Part shown: one piece after another, positions 1-9,102 of the stretch
How the letters are laid out: each line of letters opens with the position of its first letter
Numbering within the stretch: the first letter of the stretch is position 1
NCBI RefSeq assembly: GCF_900168265.1
Contig: NZ_FVZF01000002.1
Coordinates: forward strand, 1 to 64,000
Direction of reading: 5' to 3'
DNA from: Salegentibacter salarius
Lineage (GTDB): Bacteria > Bacteroidota > Bacteroidia > Flavobacteriales > Flavobacteriaceae
DNA: 64,000 nt
Notes under the pieces: model-generated
Seen by the model: only the letters and a program-made list of their open reading frames with translations
Database searches by the model: none
Told to the model about the DNA's origin: nothing
Program-made: the position numbers and the translations under genes

Positions 1-2
1 GC

Positions 3-227
3 AATCATAACCTGATCCGTCTCAAAGAAAAAGCTAGGAACCTACTATTAAGTGAAGCGGGAATAGCACATCGTAAACGTCGGTGCTGGGATGTGGAAGC
101 CGTTTTTGGGAATATCAAGCAAAACATGGGCTTCAAGCGATTTATGCTTCGGGGAATGGAGAAAGTAACTACTGAAATAGGGTTAATCGCTATGGCGCAC
201 AACTTAAGAAAATTCAGTATAGCATAG
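3..227 (+). CDS. IS1182-like transposase, C-terminal fragment (5' end outside window)
   Basis: Frame 3 is open from the window edge to the TAG at 225-227 and encodes 74 residues with no start inside the window. The visible part ends in the conserved tail of IS1182-type DDE transposases: a WDVEAVFGNIKQN block (the E is probably the last catalytic acid), a GFKRFMLRGMEKV block, and GLIAMAHNLRK just before the stop. The frame is intact, so the element may be complete outside the window; I cannot tell. It faces carA and is separated from it by two terminators. Family assignment is by motif memory. Confidence 0.8.
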   Translation, partial: NHNLIRLKEKARNLLLSEAGIAHRKRRCWDVEAVFGNIKQNMGFKRFMLRGMEKVTTEIGLIAMAHNLRKFSIA

Positions 228-250
228 GAAGGGGGCTTCCTTCCTTTTTT
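227..250 (+). terminator. Rho-independent terminator after transposase
   Basis: GGAAGG at 227-232 pairs with CCTTCC at 239-244 across a six-base loop and is followed by six T at 245-250. It overlaps the last base of the transposase stop codon, so it should end transposase transcription before it reaches antisense carA. Confidence 0.65.
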
Positions 251-307
251 ATCATTAAGAATATCTACAAAAGAAGAAGCGCTTCTCTCACAAAAACTTT
301 TATCAAT

Positions 308-340
308 AAAAAAGGCCATCTAAATACTTTTTAGACGGCC
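308..340 (-). terminator. Terminator of carA; also resembles an IS end
   Basis: The arms 314-324 and 330-340 form an 11-bp stem with a five-base loop. The one non-Watson-Crick position is a G-U pair only on the minus strand, and six U follow on that strand (A308-A313). It lies 30 nt after the carA stop. The outer arm (ttagacggcctctt) also matches the terminal repeats of the MITE-like element at 49689-49824, so this sequence may be the right end of the IS as well. Confidence 0.7.
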
Positions 341-369
341 TCTTTACAATCAATTATTATAGAAGCTAT

Positions 370-1482
370 TTAAGCTTTCACTCTTTTTATCCGATCCATA
401 AATTCATCAAAAAGGTAACTGGCATCGTGTGGGCCAGGGCTTGCTTCAGGGTGATACTGAACTGAAAAACAGTTTTTATTTTTCATCGCAATCCCGCCAA
501 CTGTATCATCATTTAAGCAAATATGAGTGATCTCGACTTCGCTGTTCGCTTCTGTTTCGGCTTTATCTACCGAGAACCCGTGATTTTGAGAAGTAATCTC
601 GCCTTTCCCGGTGATTAGATTTTTCACAGGATGATTTATTCCGCGGTGGCCGTGATGCATTTTATAGGTTTTTATACCATTAGCAATTGCAATAATTTGG
701 TGACCCAAACAAATTCCAAACAACGGATGATCTTTTTCTAAAATAGCTTTAGTTAGCGTGATCGCGCTTTCCAAAGGCTGTGGATCTCCTGGGCCATTTG
801 AAAGGAAATAGCCATCTGGATTCCATTCACTCATCTCCTCGTAAGTTGCATTGTATGGAAAAACCTTTACATACACATCGCGCTTCTCAAAATTGCGCAG
901 AATATTCTTCTTAATGCCAACATCTAGTGCAGCAATCTTGTAAGTAGCATTTTCGTTCCCAAAATAATAAGGTTCTTTAGTTGAAACTTTAGAAGCCAGT
1001 TCTAAACCGTTCATATCTGGCACTTCGGCAAGTTCTTTTTTAAGTTCTTCTATATTATCAACATCTGTTGAGATAATAGCATTCATTGCTCCATTTTCTC
1101 TAATGTATGTTACTAAAGCACGAGTATCTACATCAGAAATAGCAAATAAGTTACTATCATCTAAAAACTCCTGAAGAGAAGAATCGGCGGCAGGGCGAGA
1201 ATGAGTGTAACTAAAATTTTTACAGATAAGTCCGGAAATTTTAGCCTTATCGGCTTCGCTTTCTTCGGCTAAGGTTCCATAATTACCAATGTGAGCATTG
1301 GTGGTAACCATAAGTTGGCCGTAATAGGATGGATCTGTAAAGATCTCCTGGTAACCGGTCATCCCGGTATTAAAACAAACTTCTCCAACGGCTTTACCGT
1401 CTTTGTCTCCTACTGCCTTACCGTGAAAGATAGTACCATCTTCCAGTAAGATAATCGCTTTTTTTCGAGTTTGATATTTCAT
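370..1482 (-). CDS. carA: Carbamoyl-phosphate synthase small (glutaminase) subunit
   Basis: This subunit releases ammonia from glutamine for carbamoyl phosphate synthesis, which feeds pyrimidine and arginine pathways; it works with CarB, which is not in this window. It has 370 residues, a normal length. The N-terminal CPSase domain (about 1-150) begins ILLEDGTIFHGKAVG. The class I amidotransferase domain (about 185-365) carries the nucleophile in GICLGHQ (Cys258) and the His/Glu pair in QYHPEASPGPHD (His344). It follows rplQ after a 206-nt gap holding the rplQ terminator and small palindromes, and has its own terminator at 308-340. Confidence 0.97.
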   Translation of the reverse strand: MKYQTRKKAIILLEDGTIFHGKAVGDKDGKAVGEVCFNTGMTGYQEIFTDPSYYGQLMVTTNAHIGNYGTLAEESEADKAKISGLICKNFSYTHSRPAADSSLQEFLDDSNLFAISDVDTRALVTYIRENGAMNAIISTDVDNIEELKKELAEVPDMNGLELASKVSTKEPYYFGNENATYKIAALDVGIKKNILRNFEKRDVYVKVFPYNATYEEMSEWNPDGYFLSNGPGDPQPLESAITLTKAILEKDHPLFGICLGHQIIAIANGIKTYKMHHGHRGINHPVKNLITGKGEITSQNHGFSVDKAETEANSEVEITHICLNDDTVGGIAMKNKNCFSVQYHPEASPGPHDASYLFDEFMDRIKRVKA

Positions 1483-1520
1483 AGTAATAATCCTAGATGT
1501 GTTTGTTGTGTTGTATGTTG

Positions 1521-1534
1521 TCCGCCTAAGCGGA
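1521..1534. repeat. Short GC-rich palindrome (tccgc-ctaa-gcgga)
   Basis: Perfect 5-bp stem with a four-base loop in the rplQ-carA gap. Similar short palindromes occur at 1586-1603 and 15507-15522, all in AT-rich ribosomal-cluster gaps, which suggests a small dispersed repeat family. Confidence 0.5.
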
Positions 1535-1585
1535 AGTGAACTTTTTGATTTCAGCCTTCGTAGAAATAGACTTCTTCTATTTAAA

Positions 1586-1603
1586 TTTCCGCTTTCGCGG
1601 AAA
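1586..1603. repeat. Short GC-rich palindrome (tttccgc-tttc-gcggaaa)
   Basis: Perfect 7-bp stem with a four-base loop, between the rplQ terminator and carA. Same style as the palindromes at 1521-1534 and 15507-15522. There is no T-tract on either side, so it does not look like a terminator. Confidence 0.5.
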
Positions 1604-1625
1604 TGACTATTTCGTTTTAATATAT

Positions 1626-1660
1626 AAAAAAAGGATAAACCCAGAGAGTTTATCCTTTTT
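1626..1660 (-). terminator. Terminator after rplQ (alpha operon end)
   Basis: aaggataaac (1631-1640) pairs perfectly with gtttatcctt (1648-1657) across a seven-base loop. A-rich and T-rich flanks extend the stem to 1626-1660, giving a U-run on either strand. It lies 29 nt beyond the rplQ stop and closes the ribosomal cluster, so carA is probably transcribed mainly by read-through or its own promoter. Confidence 0.75.
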
Positions 1661-1688
1661 AAAAATTAGATTATTAAAAGATTCATTT

Positions 1689-2192
1689 CTATTCCTCTTT
1701 TTTATCCTCTTTATTTTCTGAAGATTTCTCTTCTGTTTTACCTTCTGCTTTTGGAGCAGTAGCCTCAGTAGCTTTCTTTCTACCCGCTCTACGTGTAGAT
1801 TTCTTCTTCTCTGGCTTACTAAGGTTATAAGTTTCGTTGTAATCAACTAACTCGATAAGGGCCATATCGGCATTATCTCCAAGACGGTTACCTAACTTAA
1901 TTACCCTTGTGTATCCACCCGGGCGGTCACCAACTTTAGGAGCTACCTCACGAAACAATTCGGCTACAGCTTCTTTTTGACGAAGTTTACTGAATACCAA
2001 TCTACGATTGTGAGTAGTATCTTCTTTAGACTTAGTTACCAAAGGCTCTACAAAAACTTTTAAAGCTTTTGCCTTAGCTACGGTGGTATTGATTCTCTTG
2101 TGCTCTATAAGAGAGCAGGCCATATTGGCTAGCATAGACTTCCTGTGAGCGGTCTTTCTACCTAAATGGTTTGTTTTCTTTCCGTGTCTCAT
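1689..2192 (-). CDS. rplQ: 50S ribosomal protein L17 with long charged tail
   Basis: L17 of the large subunit lines the peptide exit region. The L17 core spans about residues 1-120 (starting [20 protein letters not shown]). It is followed by a roughly 45-residue low-complexity tail rich in K, E, A and T, absent from the roughly 127-residue E. coli protein. Tails of this kind are common in Bacteroidota L17 (from memory). Last ribosomal gene of the cluster, 69 nt after rpoA. Confidence 0.97.
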   Translation of the reverse strand: MRHGKKTNHLGRKTAHRKSMLANMACSLIEHKRINTTVAKAKALKVFVEPLVTKSKEDTTHNRRLVFSKLRQKEAVAELFREVAPKVGDRPGGYTRVIKLGNRLGDNADMALIELVDYNETYNLSKPEKKKSTRRAGRKKATEATAPKAEGKTEEKSSENKEDKKEE

Positions 2193-2261
2193 TGTTTTGT
2201 TCTTAATTCATTTTCCCAAAGCGCGATCTTTTGCCGGCTTTTATGGAAAACTACTTATATA

Positions 2262-3254
2262 TTAGTCCTTATCTAATTTGTATTTTGAAAGGTCCATACC
2301 AAAGTTAAGTCCTTTGTTACTTACCAATTCTTCAAGCTCAGTTAAAGATTTCTTTCCGAAGTTTCTAAACTTCATCAAGTCATTTTTATTGTAAGAAACA
2401 AGGTCTCCTAAGGTATCAACTTCAGCCGCTTTTAAGCAATTTAAAGCTCTTACTGAAAGATCCATATCTACCAACTTAGTTTTAAGCAACTGTCTCATAT
2501 GAAGAGATTCTTCATCATAAGTTTCAGTTTGTGCTATCTCGTCTGCTTCAAGCGTAATACGCTCGTCAGAGAATAACATAAAGTGGTGTATAAGTGTTTT
2601 TGCAGCTTCAGTAAGCGCATCTTTTGGATGAATAGAACCATCGCTTACGATTTCAAAAACCAATTTTTCATAATCGGTCTTCTGCTCTACACGATAGTTT
2701 TCAATGCTATATTTTACGTTCTTTATTGGTGTATAAATAGAATCGGTAAATATAGTTCCAAGAGGTGCGTTGGCTTTTTTGTTTTCTTCGGCCGGAACAT
2801 AACCTCTACCTTTTTCTATGGTCATTTCCATATTCAGGTTTACTTTCTTATCTGCAGTACAGATCACCTGATCTGGATTTAGGACTTGAAAGCCTGAAAT
2901 GAATTTTTGAAAGTGACCGGCAGTAATTTGTTCTTCTCCAGATATAGAAATGGTAACGGCTTCGTTATCTATTTCATCAATTTGCCTTTTGAACCTTACT
3001 TGTTTAAGGTTCAGGATAATTTCTGTTACGTCTTCAACGACTCCAGGAATAGCGGAGAATTCGTGATCTACGCCTTCTATACGAATGGAAGTGATTGCAT
3101 AACCTTCTAATGAAGATAAAAGCACTCTTCTTAAAGCGTTACCAACGGTTAATCCATATCCAGGTTCCAAAGGGCGAAATTCAAATTTCCCTTCGAAATC
3201 GGTTGAATCAATCATTATAACTTTATCGGGCTTCTGAAAATTTAGTATTGCCAT
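2262..3254 (-). CDS. rpoA: RNA polymerase alpha subunit
   Basis: Alpha (330 residues) nucleates polymerase assembly and its C-terminal domain contacts DNA and activators. The N-terminal dimerisation domain (about 1-230) contains the [21 protein letters not shown] signature. The alpha-CTD (about 250-320) contains [18 protein letters not shown] and the helix-hairpin-helix [12 protein letters not shown]. Position between rpsD (20-nt gap) and rplQ is the usual alpha-operon order. ATG start agrees with family length. Confidence 0.98.
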   Translation of the reverse strand: MAILNFQKPDKVIMIDSTDFEGKFEFRPLEPGYGLTVGNALRRVLLSSLEGYAITSIRIEGVDHEFSAIPGVVEDVTEIILNLKQVRFKRQIDEIDNEAVTISISGEEQITAGHFQKFISGFQVLNPDQVICTADKKVNLNMEMTIEKGRGYVPAEENKKANAPLGTIFTDSIYTPIKNVKYSIENYRVEQKTDYEKLVFEIVSDGSIHPKDALTEAAKTLIHHFMLFSDERITLEADEIAQTETYDEESLHMRQLLKTKLVDMDLSVRALNCLKAAEVDTLGDLVSYNKNDLMKFRNFGKKSLTELEELVSNKGLNFGMDLSKYKLDKD

Positions 3255-3274
3255 ATTACGACTTCTGTGAATTA

Positions 3275-3880
3275 TTATTTCGAATATAATTCGACGATGA
3301 ATTGTTCATTTATGTTTTCCGGAATCTGAATACGTCCGGGTACTGAAACAAAAGTACCTTGTTTTGTTTCGTTATTCCAGGTAATCCATTCGTATACACT
3401 GCTAGAGTTAGCTAGTGAATCCTGGATAGCCTGTAAAGATTTTGATTTTTCACGAACACCTACAACATCACCCGCTTTCAATTGGTAAGAAGGTATATTT
3501 ACCAACTCTCCATTTACCGTAATGTGTCTGTGAGATACAAATTGTCTTGCTGCTCTTCTAGAAGGGGCAATACCCATTCTAAATACTACGTTATCAAGAC
3601 GTGATTCACAAAATTGAAGTAAAACCTCACCAGTAATTCCTTGCGCTCTAGTAGCTTTTTTAAACATATTACTAAACTGACGCTCAAGGATACCATAAGT
3701 ATACTTTGCTTTTTGCTTTTCCATTAACTGGATAGCATATTCAGATTTTTTACCGCGACGACGGTTGTTACCGTGTTGTCCCGGAGGATAATTTCTTTTT
3801 TCGAAAGACTTATCGTCTCCAAAAATAGCTTCTCCGAACTTTCGGGCTATTTTAGTCTTTGGACCAGTATATCTTGCCAT
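3275..3880 (-). CDS. rpsD: 30S ribosomal protein S4
   Basis: S4 is a primary 16S rRNA binder, nucleates the 5' domain, and in E. coli represses its own operon. It has 201 residues, with an N-terminal basic segment including [18 protein letters not shown] and an S4 RNA-binding domain (about 90-155) with [24 protein letters not shown]. No N-terminal Cys zinc cluster is present, so it is the zinc-free form. An 89-nt gap precedes it after rpsK. Confidence 0.98.
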   Translation of the reverse strand: MARYTGPKTKIARKFGEAIFGDDKSFEKRNYPPGQHGNNRRRGKKSEYAIQLMEKQKAKYTYGILERQFSNMFKKATRAQGITGEVLLQFCESRLDNVVFRMGIAPSRRAARQFVSHRHITVNGELVNIPSYQLKAGDVVGVREKSKSLQAIQDSLANSSSVYEWITWNNETKQGTFVSVPGRIQIPENINEQFIVELYSK

Positions 3881-3969
3881 TAACTTTGAATTTAGAAGAA
3901 AGGGATTATGAATTAAGGTCTCTGTCCTTCGATAATCTTAACTCCTCTCTTATTTATTTATACTTATTA

Positions 3970-4356
3970 TTAAACTCTACGTCTCTTAGGAGGACGACAT
4001 CCGTTGTGTGGTAATGGAGTAACATCAATAATCTCAGTTACTTCAATCCCGTTGTTATGAAGCGAACGAATAGCAGATTCTCTACCATTCCCCGGCCCTT
4101 TAACGTAAACTTTAACTTTGCGCAAACCAGCTTCGTGAGCTACTTTAGACGCGTCTTCTGCAGCTAACTGGGCAGCATAAGGAGTATTCTTTTTAGAACC
4201 TCTAAAACCCATTTTTCCTGCAGATGACCAAGCAATAACGTCACCCTTTTTATTAGTAAGGGAAACAATAATGTTATTGAAAGAAGCCGTAACGTGCGCT
4301 TGTCCTACGGACTCAACGGTTACTTTACGCTTTTTTTGAACTGTCTTCTTTGCCAT
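3970..4356 (-). CDS. rpsK: 30S ribosomal protein S11
   Basis: S11 sits on the platform of the small subunit near the mRNA exit and E-site region. It has 128 residues with a basic N-terminus and the family signature around [20 protein letters not shown], ending in a [15 protein letters not shown] tail. It follows rpsM after 8 nt in the usual rpsM-rpsK-rpsD-rpoA order. Confidence 0.98.
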   Translation of the reverse strand: MAKKTVQKKRKVTVESVGQAHVTASFNNIIVSLTNKKGDVIAWSSAGKMGFRGSKKNTPYAAQLAAEDASKVAHEAGLRKVKVYVKGPGNGRESAIRSLHNNGIEVTEIIDVTPLPHNGCRPPKRRRV

Positions 4357-4364
4357 ATTAATTA

Positions 4365-4739
4365 CTATTTAGTTGCTTTCTTCTTGTTAGCAACTGTTTT
4401 TCTTCTACCTTTTCTGGTTCTTGAGTTATTTTTGGTTCTCTGCCCTCTAAGTGGCAAACCACTTCTGTGACGAATACCTCTATAGCATCCAATATCCATT
4501 AGACGCTTAATACTCATTTGAACTTCTGTACGTAATTCTCCTTCGATTGTAAATTCACCAACAGCTTCACGAATACGACCAATTTCTTCATCGTCCCAAT
4601 CTGAAACTTTTTTGCTTTCATCTACTTTGGCCTGGCTAAGGATCTTTTGAGCCCTGCTTTTACCAATTCCGAAGATATAGGTCAATGCTATAACTCCTCG
4701 CTTTTGTTTAGGTATATCTACCCCTGCAATTCTTGCCAT
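4365..4739 (-). CDS. rpsM: 30S ribosomal protein S13
   Basis: S13 in the head of the small subunit contacts L5 across the intersubunit bridge and the P-site tRNA. It has 124 residues, beginning [21 protein letters not shown], with the conserved [21 protein letters not shown] segment and a lysine-rich tail. It starts 2 nt after the rpmJ stop. Confidence 0.98.
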   Translation of the reverse strand: MARIAGVDIPKQKRGVIALTYIFGIGKSRAQKILSQAKVDESKKVSDWDDEEIGRIREAVGEFTIEGELRTEVQMSIKRLMDIGCYRGIRHRSGLPLRGQRTKNNSRTRKGRRKTVANKKKATK

Positions 4740-4741
4740 AA

Positions 4742-4858
4742 TTAGCCTTGTCTTTGTTTAAATCTAGGATTCTTTTTGTTAATTACGTAAAGGCGCCCTT
4801 TTCTGCGAACTATCTTACAGTCGGCACTTCTTTTCTTTACTGATGCTCTAACTTTCAT
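4742..4858 (-). CDS. rpmJ: 50S ribosomal protein L36, zinc-free form
   Basis: A 38-residue ORF runs from ATG at 4858 to TAA at 4742. It begins [20 protein letters not shown] and ends in NPRFKQRQG, typical of L36. Of the usual CxxC...C...H zinc ligands only one Cys (residue 14) remains; the others are S, N and F, so it is a zinc-independent (C-minus) L36. First gene behind the internal promoter at 4938-4970. Confidence 0.95.
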   Translation of the reverse strand: MKVRASVKKRSADCKIVRRKGRLYVINKKNPRFKQRQG

Positions 4859-4893
4859 CTCTTTAGTTTTTTACAATTCACTAATTTTGAAAT

Positions 4894-4918
4894 ATGCTCA
4901 AAATCAGGATTTCAGCAT
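4894..4918 (-). ncRNA. Leader stem-loop upstream of rpmJ
   Basis: Arms 4894-4898 (atgct) and 4914-4918 (agcat) enclose an inner stem 4901-4905/4908-4912 (aaatc/gattt), offset by small bulges. It lies in the roughly 75-nt leader between the rpmJ promoter and start codon. It could be an autoregulatory target, for example of S4, but this is inference from position only. Confidence 0.35.
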
Positions 4919-4937
4919 TCATAAATTTTTCAGGTTG

Positions 4938-4970
4938 CAAAAGTACTGAAAATTTTACAAATAGCTCAAA
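4938..4970 (-). promoter_or_regulatory. Internal promoter for rpmJ-rpsM-rpsK-rpsD-rpoA-rplQ
   Basis: On the minus strand TTTG (4970-4967), 21 nt, then TACTTTTG (4945-4938). This fits the Bacteroidota TTG-N17-23-TAnnTTTG promoter at every specified base. It lies just after the infA stop and would give a leader of about 75 nt before rpmJ. Confidence 0.65.
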
Positions 4971-4976
4971 TTACTT

Positions 4977-5192
4977 TTAGTATCTGTATGTTATACGAGC
5001 CTTACTTAGATCGTAAGGACTCATTTCCAGTTTTACTTTATCTCCAGGTAACAATTTAATGTAATGCATACGCATCTTCCCAGAGATATGAGCTGTCACA
5101 ACGTGACCATTTTCCAATTCTACACGAAACATTGCATTAGATAATGCTTCTATAATTGTTCCGTCTTGTTCTATTGCCGGTTGTTTTGCCAT
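4977..5192 (-). CDS. infA: Translation initiation factor IF-1
   Basis: IF-1 occupies the A site during initiation and assists IF-2 and IF-3. The 71-residue protein is a single OB fold with [41 protein letters not shown] and the C-terminal [12 protein letters not shown]. It starts 2 nt after the secY stop, suggesting coupling. There is no map or adk between secY and infA, unlike many Firmicutes. Confidence 0.98.
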   Translation of the reverse strand: MAKQPAIEQDGTIIEALSNAMFRVELENGHVVTAHISGKMRMHYIKLLPGDKVKLEMSPYDLSKARITYRY

Positions 5193-5194
5193 AA

Positions 5195-6532
5195 TTAAGC
5201 TACTGCTTTTCTGTTTTTACCTGTTTTCATTAATCCGTCGTAATGTCTATTCAGCAAGTAAGAATTTACTTGTTGCATAGTATCTATTGCAACTCCAACC
5301 ATAATTAAAAGCGAGGTTCCTCCAAAAAACAATGCCCATCCTTGTTGCACACCTAAGAGTTGCACCACAATCGCTGGGAACACAGCAATAAGCGCAAGGA
5401 AAATAGATCCTGGCAAGGTAATTTGAGACATAATTCTATCTAAAAACTCGGCGGTTTCAGTTCCGGGACGAATACCTGGAATAAATCCTCCACTTCGTTT
5501 TAGATCATCAGCCATTTTATTGGTAGGTACAGTAATCGCGGTATAGAAGTAAGTAAATACAATAATTAATAGTGCAAATACTACATTATACCAAAATCCG
5601 AATATATCGCTAAAAGCAGCGGTAACCCCTTGTGCAGCATCAGAATCTGATAATCCTGCCACAGCAGCCGGGATAAACATAATCGCTTGAGCAAATATAA
5701 TTGGCATTACACCTGAAGCATTAAGCTTAAGTGGAATGTACTGTCTTGATCCAAATACGTTTTTCTCGTAACCTCCTGAGGCGGTTCTTCTGGCATATTG
5801 CACCGGGATTTGACGCACGGCCATAACCAACATTACCGAAGCAAGAATAATAGCGAACCAAATTACCAATTCAATAAGAATCATAATAAGGCCTCCATTA
5901 GATTCAAATACTCTGGAAGCAAATTCCTGAATAAATGCCTGCGGTAAGGTAGCAATAATACCAACCATAATTAATAGCGAAATACCATTACCAATACCTT
6001 TATCGGTTATCTTTTCACCCAGCCACATTGCAAAAATGGTTCCTGTAGTAAGGATTACTACAGCAGAAGCCACAAATGTCACAGTATCACCTAATAAAAA
6101 GGCTTGCTGCGGAAGTGTAGCAAAAAGGTTATAAATATAACCAGGTCCCTGCACTAAGGTAATTGCAATAGTTAACCAGCGAGTGATTTGATTGATCTTA
6201 CGCCTACCGCTCTCTCCTTCTTTTTGAAGTTTTTGCAGGTAAGGTATCGCAATACCCATAAGCTGCACCACAATCGAAGCCGAGATATATGGCATAATTC
6301 CCAACGCAAAAACAGAAGCATTAGAAAATGCTCCTCCTGTAAATGCATTTAGGAGGCCTAAAAGGCCACCATCGGTTTGACTAGCAAGATTAGTTAATTG
6401 CGAGGCATCTATTCCGGGAAGCACAACTTGCGCTCCAAAACGATAGACCAACAATAGACCGAGGGTAACTAAAATTCTATTTTTTAGTTCCTCGATCTTC
6501 CAAATATTTTTAATAGTATTGATGAATTTCAT
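5195..6532 (-). CDS. secY: Preprotein translocase subunit SecY
   Basis: SecY is the central channel of the Sec translocon in the inner membrane; it works with SecE and SecG (not here) and SecA. It has 445 residues and about ten membrane segments. Family blocks include [13 protein letters not shown] (TM1), [15 protein letters not shown] (TM2), [16 protein letters not shown] (TM5 region) and [20 protein letters not shown] (cytosolic loop). It follows rplO after 11 nt, the standard spc position. Confidence 0.98.
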   Translation of the reverse strand: MKFINTIKNIWKIEELKNRILVTLGLLLVYRFGAQVVLPGIDASQLTNLASQTDGGLLGLLNAFTGGAFSNASVFALGIMPYISASIVVQLMGIAIPYLQKLQKEGESGRRKINQITRWLTIAITLVQGPGYIYNLFATLPQQAFLLGDTVTFVASAVVILTTGTIFAMWLGEKITDKGIGNGISLLIMVGIIATLPQAFIQEFASRVFESNGGLIMILIELVIWFAIILASVMLVMAVRQIPVQYARRTASGGYEKNVFGSRQYIPLKLNASGVMPIIFAQAIMFIPAAVAGLSDSDAAQGVTAAFSDIFGFWYNVVFALLIIVFTYFYTAITVPTNKMADDLKRSGGFIPGIRPGTETAEFLDRIMSQITLPGSIFLALIAVFPAIVVQLLGVQQGWALFFGGTSLLIMVGVAIDTMQQVNSYLLNRHYDGLMKTGKNRKAVA

Positions 6533-6543
6533 TTGGCTATCTA

Positions 6544-6996
6544 TTATAAAGTAACAACTTCACCTCCAGCAGCTTCTATAGCTTCTTTTGCTGAGGCAGT
6601 AAATTTATGAACAGATATTTTCAACTTTGCCTTTAATTCACCTCTACCTAATATCTTAACTGGTTCGTTTTTACTTACAAGACCGTTTTCGATCAAAGTA
6701 TTAACATCTACAGTATCTTTAATTTTACCTTCATCAACCAAACGTTGCAAAGTATCAAGATTTACACCTTGATAAGCTACACGATTTCTGTTAGTGAAAC
6801 CAAATTTTGGAACACGGCGTTGAAGTGGCATCTGCCCACCTTCAAAACCTATCTTTTTGGAGTAACCAGAACGAGACTTAGCCCCTTTGTGACCACGAGT
6901 GGCAGTACCACCTTTTCCTGATCCTTCTCCACGGCCAACACGTTTGTTGTTACTCTTAACTGAACCTTTCGCAGGTTTTAAGTTATTTAATTCCAT
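6544..6996 (-). CDS. rplO: 50S ribosomal protein L15
   Basis: L15 is a late-assembly large-subunit protein. It has 150 residues with the glycine/lysine-rich N-terminal extension (GRGEGSGKGGTATRGHKGAK) that threads into 23S rRNA and the conserved FEGGQMPLQRRVPKFGF block. Its C-terminal globular domain includes VKILGRGELKAKL. It sits between rpmD and secY as usual. Confidence 0.98.
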   Translation of the reverse strand: MELNNLKPAKGSVKSNNKRVGRGEGSGKGGTATRGHKGAKSRSGYSKKIGFEGGQMPLQRRVPKFGFTNRNRVAYQGVNLDTLQRLVDEGKIKDTVDVNTLIENGLVSKNEPVKILGRGELKAKLKISVHKFTASAKEAIEAAGGEVVTL

Positions 6997-7005
6997 GTGA
7001 ATTTA

Positions 7006-7188
7006 TTATTTTGTTTCTTCTACAGAAACTAAATGTTTAACTTTATTTACCATACCAAGGATGTTTGGCGTATCGTTATGCTCTACCGTCTGGCCAATTT
7101 TCTTAAGACCAAGAGACTCTAAAACCAATTTCTGGTTTTTAGATCGGTTAATAGCACTTTTTACTTTTGTAACTTTTATCTTTCCCAT
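7006..7188 (-). CDS. rpmD: 50S ribosomal protein L30
   Basis: A small large-subunit protein of 60 residues, a single ferredoxin-like fold with [20 protein letters not shown] and [20 protein letters not shown]. Located between rpsE (13-nt gap) and rplO (9-nt gap), the usual order. Confidence 0.97.
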   Translation of the reverse strand: MGKIKVTKVKSAINRSKNQKLVLESLGLKKIGQTVEHNDTPNILGMVNKVKHLVSVEETK

Positions 7189-7201
7189 CGTTCTCCTTGA
7201 T

Positions 7202-7726
7202 TTATCCTTTAAAAACCTTTTCTAGTGAAATACCACGTTGTTTAGCAACAGTATCAGCACTTCTTAATTGAAGTAGCGCATCAAAAGTAGCTTTTACTAC
7301 GTTGTGTGGGTTTGAAGACCCCTGGTTTTTAGAAAGTACGTCGTGTACACCAACAGATTCCAGTACGGCACGAATTGCACCACCGGCAATAATCCCGGTA
7401 CCAGTTGCAGCAGGTAGCAAAAGAACTCTTGCACCACCATACTTACCTTTCTGTTCGTGAGGAAGGCTTCCTTTATGTAAAGGAATACGCACTAAATTCT
7501 TTTTTGCATCTTCCACAGCTTTAGAGATAGCGTCAGCAACTTCTTTAGATTTCCCTAAACCTTGCCCTACAACACCATTCTCATCTCCTACTACTACGAT
7601 AGCAGAAAATCCAAAAGCTCTACCACCTTTGGTTACTTTGGTCACACGTTGTACTCCTACCAAACGGTCTTTTAATTCAAGTCCGCCCGGTTTTACATGT
7701 TCTACGTTTTTATAATCTTGATACAT
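7202..7726 (-). CDS. rpsE: 30S ribosomal protein S5
   Basis: S5 helps keep decoding accurate and contacts S4 and S8. It has 174 residues with the N-terminal double-stranded-RNA-like domain ([20 protein letters not shown]) and the C-terminal domain with [20 protein letters not shown] and [20 protein letters not shown]. It begins 6 nt after the rplR stop. Confidence 0.98.
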   Translation of the reverse strand: MYQDYKNVEHVKPGGLELKDRLVGVQRVTKVTKGGRAFGFSAIVVVGDENGVVGQGLGKSKEVADAISKAVEDAKKNLVRIPLHKGSLPHEQKGKYGGARVLLLPAATGTGIIAGGAIRAVLESVGVHDVLSKNQGSSNPHNVVKATFDALLQLRSADTVAKQRGISLEKVFKG

Positions 7727-7732
7727 AATTTT

Positions 7733-8086
7733 CTAGAATTTTAGTCCTCCTTCTCGAGCACCTTCTGCTAATGATTTAACTCTTCCGTGATACAGGTAAC
7801 CACTTCTATCAAAAGAAATAGTTTCTACACCGGCCTTTAAAGCTTTTTCAGCAAGGGCTTTACCAACCAATTCTGCTTGCTTGGATTTATTTCCTTCTGC
7901 TGTTACACCTTTATCTCTCGAAGAGGCTGCAGCCAGGGTTTTTCCTTCTACATCATCTATAATTTGAGCATAAATTTCTTTATTACTTCTAAATACAGAT
8001 AATCTTGGACGGCTAGCGGTACCCGTAATTGACTTACGAACACGCTTTCTTATCTTATTTCGTCTATCTTGTTTTGAAACTGCCAT
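7733..8086 (-). CDS. rplR: 50S ribosomal protein L18
   Basis: L18 binds 5S rRNA together with L5 in the central protuberance. It has 117 residues with [20 protein letters not shown] and the C-terminal [20 protein letters not shown], both standard L18 blocks. It starts 12 nt after rplF. Confidence 0.98.
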   Translation of the reverse strand: MAVSKQDRRNKIRKRVRKSITGTASRPRLSVFRSNKEIYAQIIDDVEGKTLAAASSRDKGVTAEGNKSKQAELVGKALAEKALKAGVETISFDRSGYLYHGRVKSLAEGAREGGLKF

Positions 8087-8098
8087 ATCTAAACTTTA

Positions 8099-8641
8099 TT
8101 AAGCTGATTTACCTGCTTTTCTACGTAATTGTTCTCCAACATACTTAATACCTTTTCCTTTGTAAGGCTCTGGAGCTCTGAAGGAACGTATTTTAGCAGC
8201 TATTTGGCCCACAAGTTGCTTGTCATAAGAAGTCAATTTCACAATAGGATTCTTACCTTTTTCTGAAATTGTTTCCACCTGAACTTCCGGTGCCAAATCT
8301 ATTACAATATTATGGGAAAACCCAACGGCCAAATCTAATTTTTGTCCCTGGTTAGTTGCTCTATATCCAACTCCTACCAATTCCAATGATTTAGTGTATC
8401 CGTTAGAAACTCCTTCAATCATATTGTTTATCAAAGCACGGTATAAACCGTGTTTTGCTTTTTGATCACTTTTCTCTGAAGAACGTTCAAAAGTAATTAC
8501 GCCATCTTCAATTTTCACATCAATGTCGCTAACTTCCTGCTTAAGTTCTCCTAATTTTCCTTTTACCGTTACAATATTACCTTTAAGGTCTACAGTTACA
8601 CCTTCAGGAATTGTAATTGGGCTTTTACCTATTCTTGACAT
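8099..8641 (-). CDS. rplF: 50S ribosomal protein L6
   Basis: L6 sits near the factor-binding site and the sarcin-ricin loop. It has 180 residues and two repeated L6 folds, beginning MSRIGKSPITIPEGV. The C-terminal signature APEPYKGKGIKYVGEQLRRK is clear. It lies between rpsH and rplR. Confidence 0.98.
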   Translation of the reverse strand: MSRIGKSPITIPEGVTVDLKGNIVTVKGKLGELKQEVSDIDVKIEDGVITFERSSEKSDQKAKHGLYRALINNMIEGVSNGYTKSLELVGVGYRATNQGQKLDLAVGFSHNIVIDLAPEVQVETISEKGKNPIVKLTSYDKQLVGQIAAKIRSFRAPEPYKGKGIKYVGEQLRRKAGKSA

Positions 8642-8660
8642 TTCTTTAGTCTTTTAAGTA

Positions 8661-9059
8661 TTAGTAAACGTAACACAATACTTCACCACCAACTTTCTCG
8701 GCTTTAGCTTGCTTCCCGGTCATTACACCGTGAGAAGTAGAAACTATAGCGATACCAAGACCATTAAGGATACGTGGCAATTCATTAGCGCCGGCATACT
8801 TACGTAAACCAGGTTTACTTATTCTTTGAATATCTTTAATTACAGGTTCTTTAGTGATTTTATCATACTTAAGGGCAATTTTAATTGTCCCCTGAGCAGT
8901 AGCATCATCAAACTTGTAACTAAGAATATATCCCTGATCGAATAATATTTTTGTTATCTCCCTTTTAAGGTTAGAAGCTGGTATCTCTACCACCCTGTGG
9001 TTTGCAGCCACAGCGTTCCTAACTCTTGTCAAATAATCTGCAATAGGATCTGTATTCAT
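8661..9059 (-). CDS. rpsH: 30S ribosomal protein S8
   Basis: S8 binds helix 21 of 16S rRNA and in E. coli represses the spc operon by binding mRNA. It has 132 residues, with N-terminal DPIADYLTRVRNAVAANH and C-terminal GIAIVSTSHGVMTGKQAK signatures, ending LCYVY. A 66-nt gap with a stem-loop (9088-9102) precedes it. Confidence 0.98.
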   Translation of the reverse strand: MNTDPIADYLTRVRNAVAANHRVVEIPASNLKREITKILFDQGYILSYKFDDATAQGTIKIALKYDKITKEPVIKDIQRISKPGLRKYAGANELPRILNGLGIAIVSTSHGVMTGKQAKAEKVGGEVLCYVY

Positions 9060-9087
9060 CTATAATAATTTGCGGATGTGGTTTTCT

Positions 9088-9102
9088 TACCGACTATCGG
9101 TA
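9088..9102 (-). ncRNA. Stem-loop in the rpsN-rpsH gap
   Basis: TACCGA (9088-9093) and TCGGTA (9097-9102) form a perfect 6-bp stem with a three-base loop. Outer GGTT/AACC complementarity brackets it. It lies in one of the few sizeable gaps of this packed cluster, directly upstream of the gene for S8. No T-tract follows, so it is not a terminator; it may affect rpsH translation or mRNA processing. Confidence 0.4.

Noticed and set aside
5-319. 104-codon minus-strand ORF over the transposase tail
   Set aside because: It is antisense to the well-matched transposase frame and has no recognisable features.
1536-1846. Small ORFs over the rplQ-carA gap on both strands
   Set aside because: Low-complexity translations from AT-rich DNA, overlapping the rplQ terminator or the rplQ tail in another frame.
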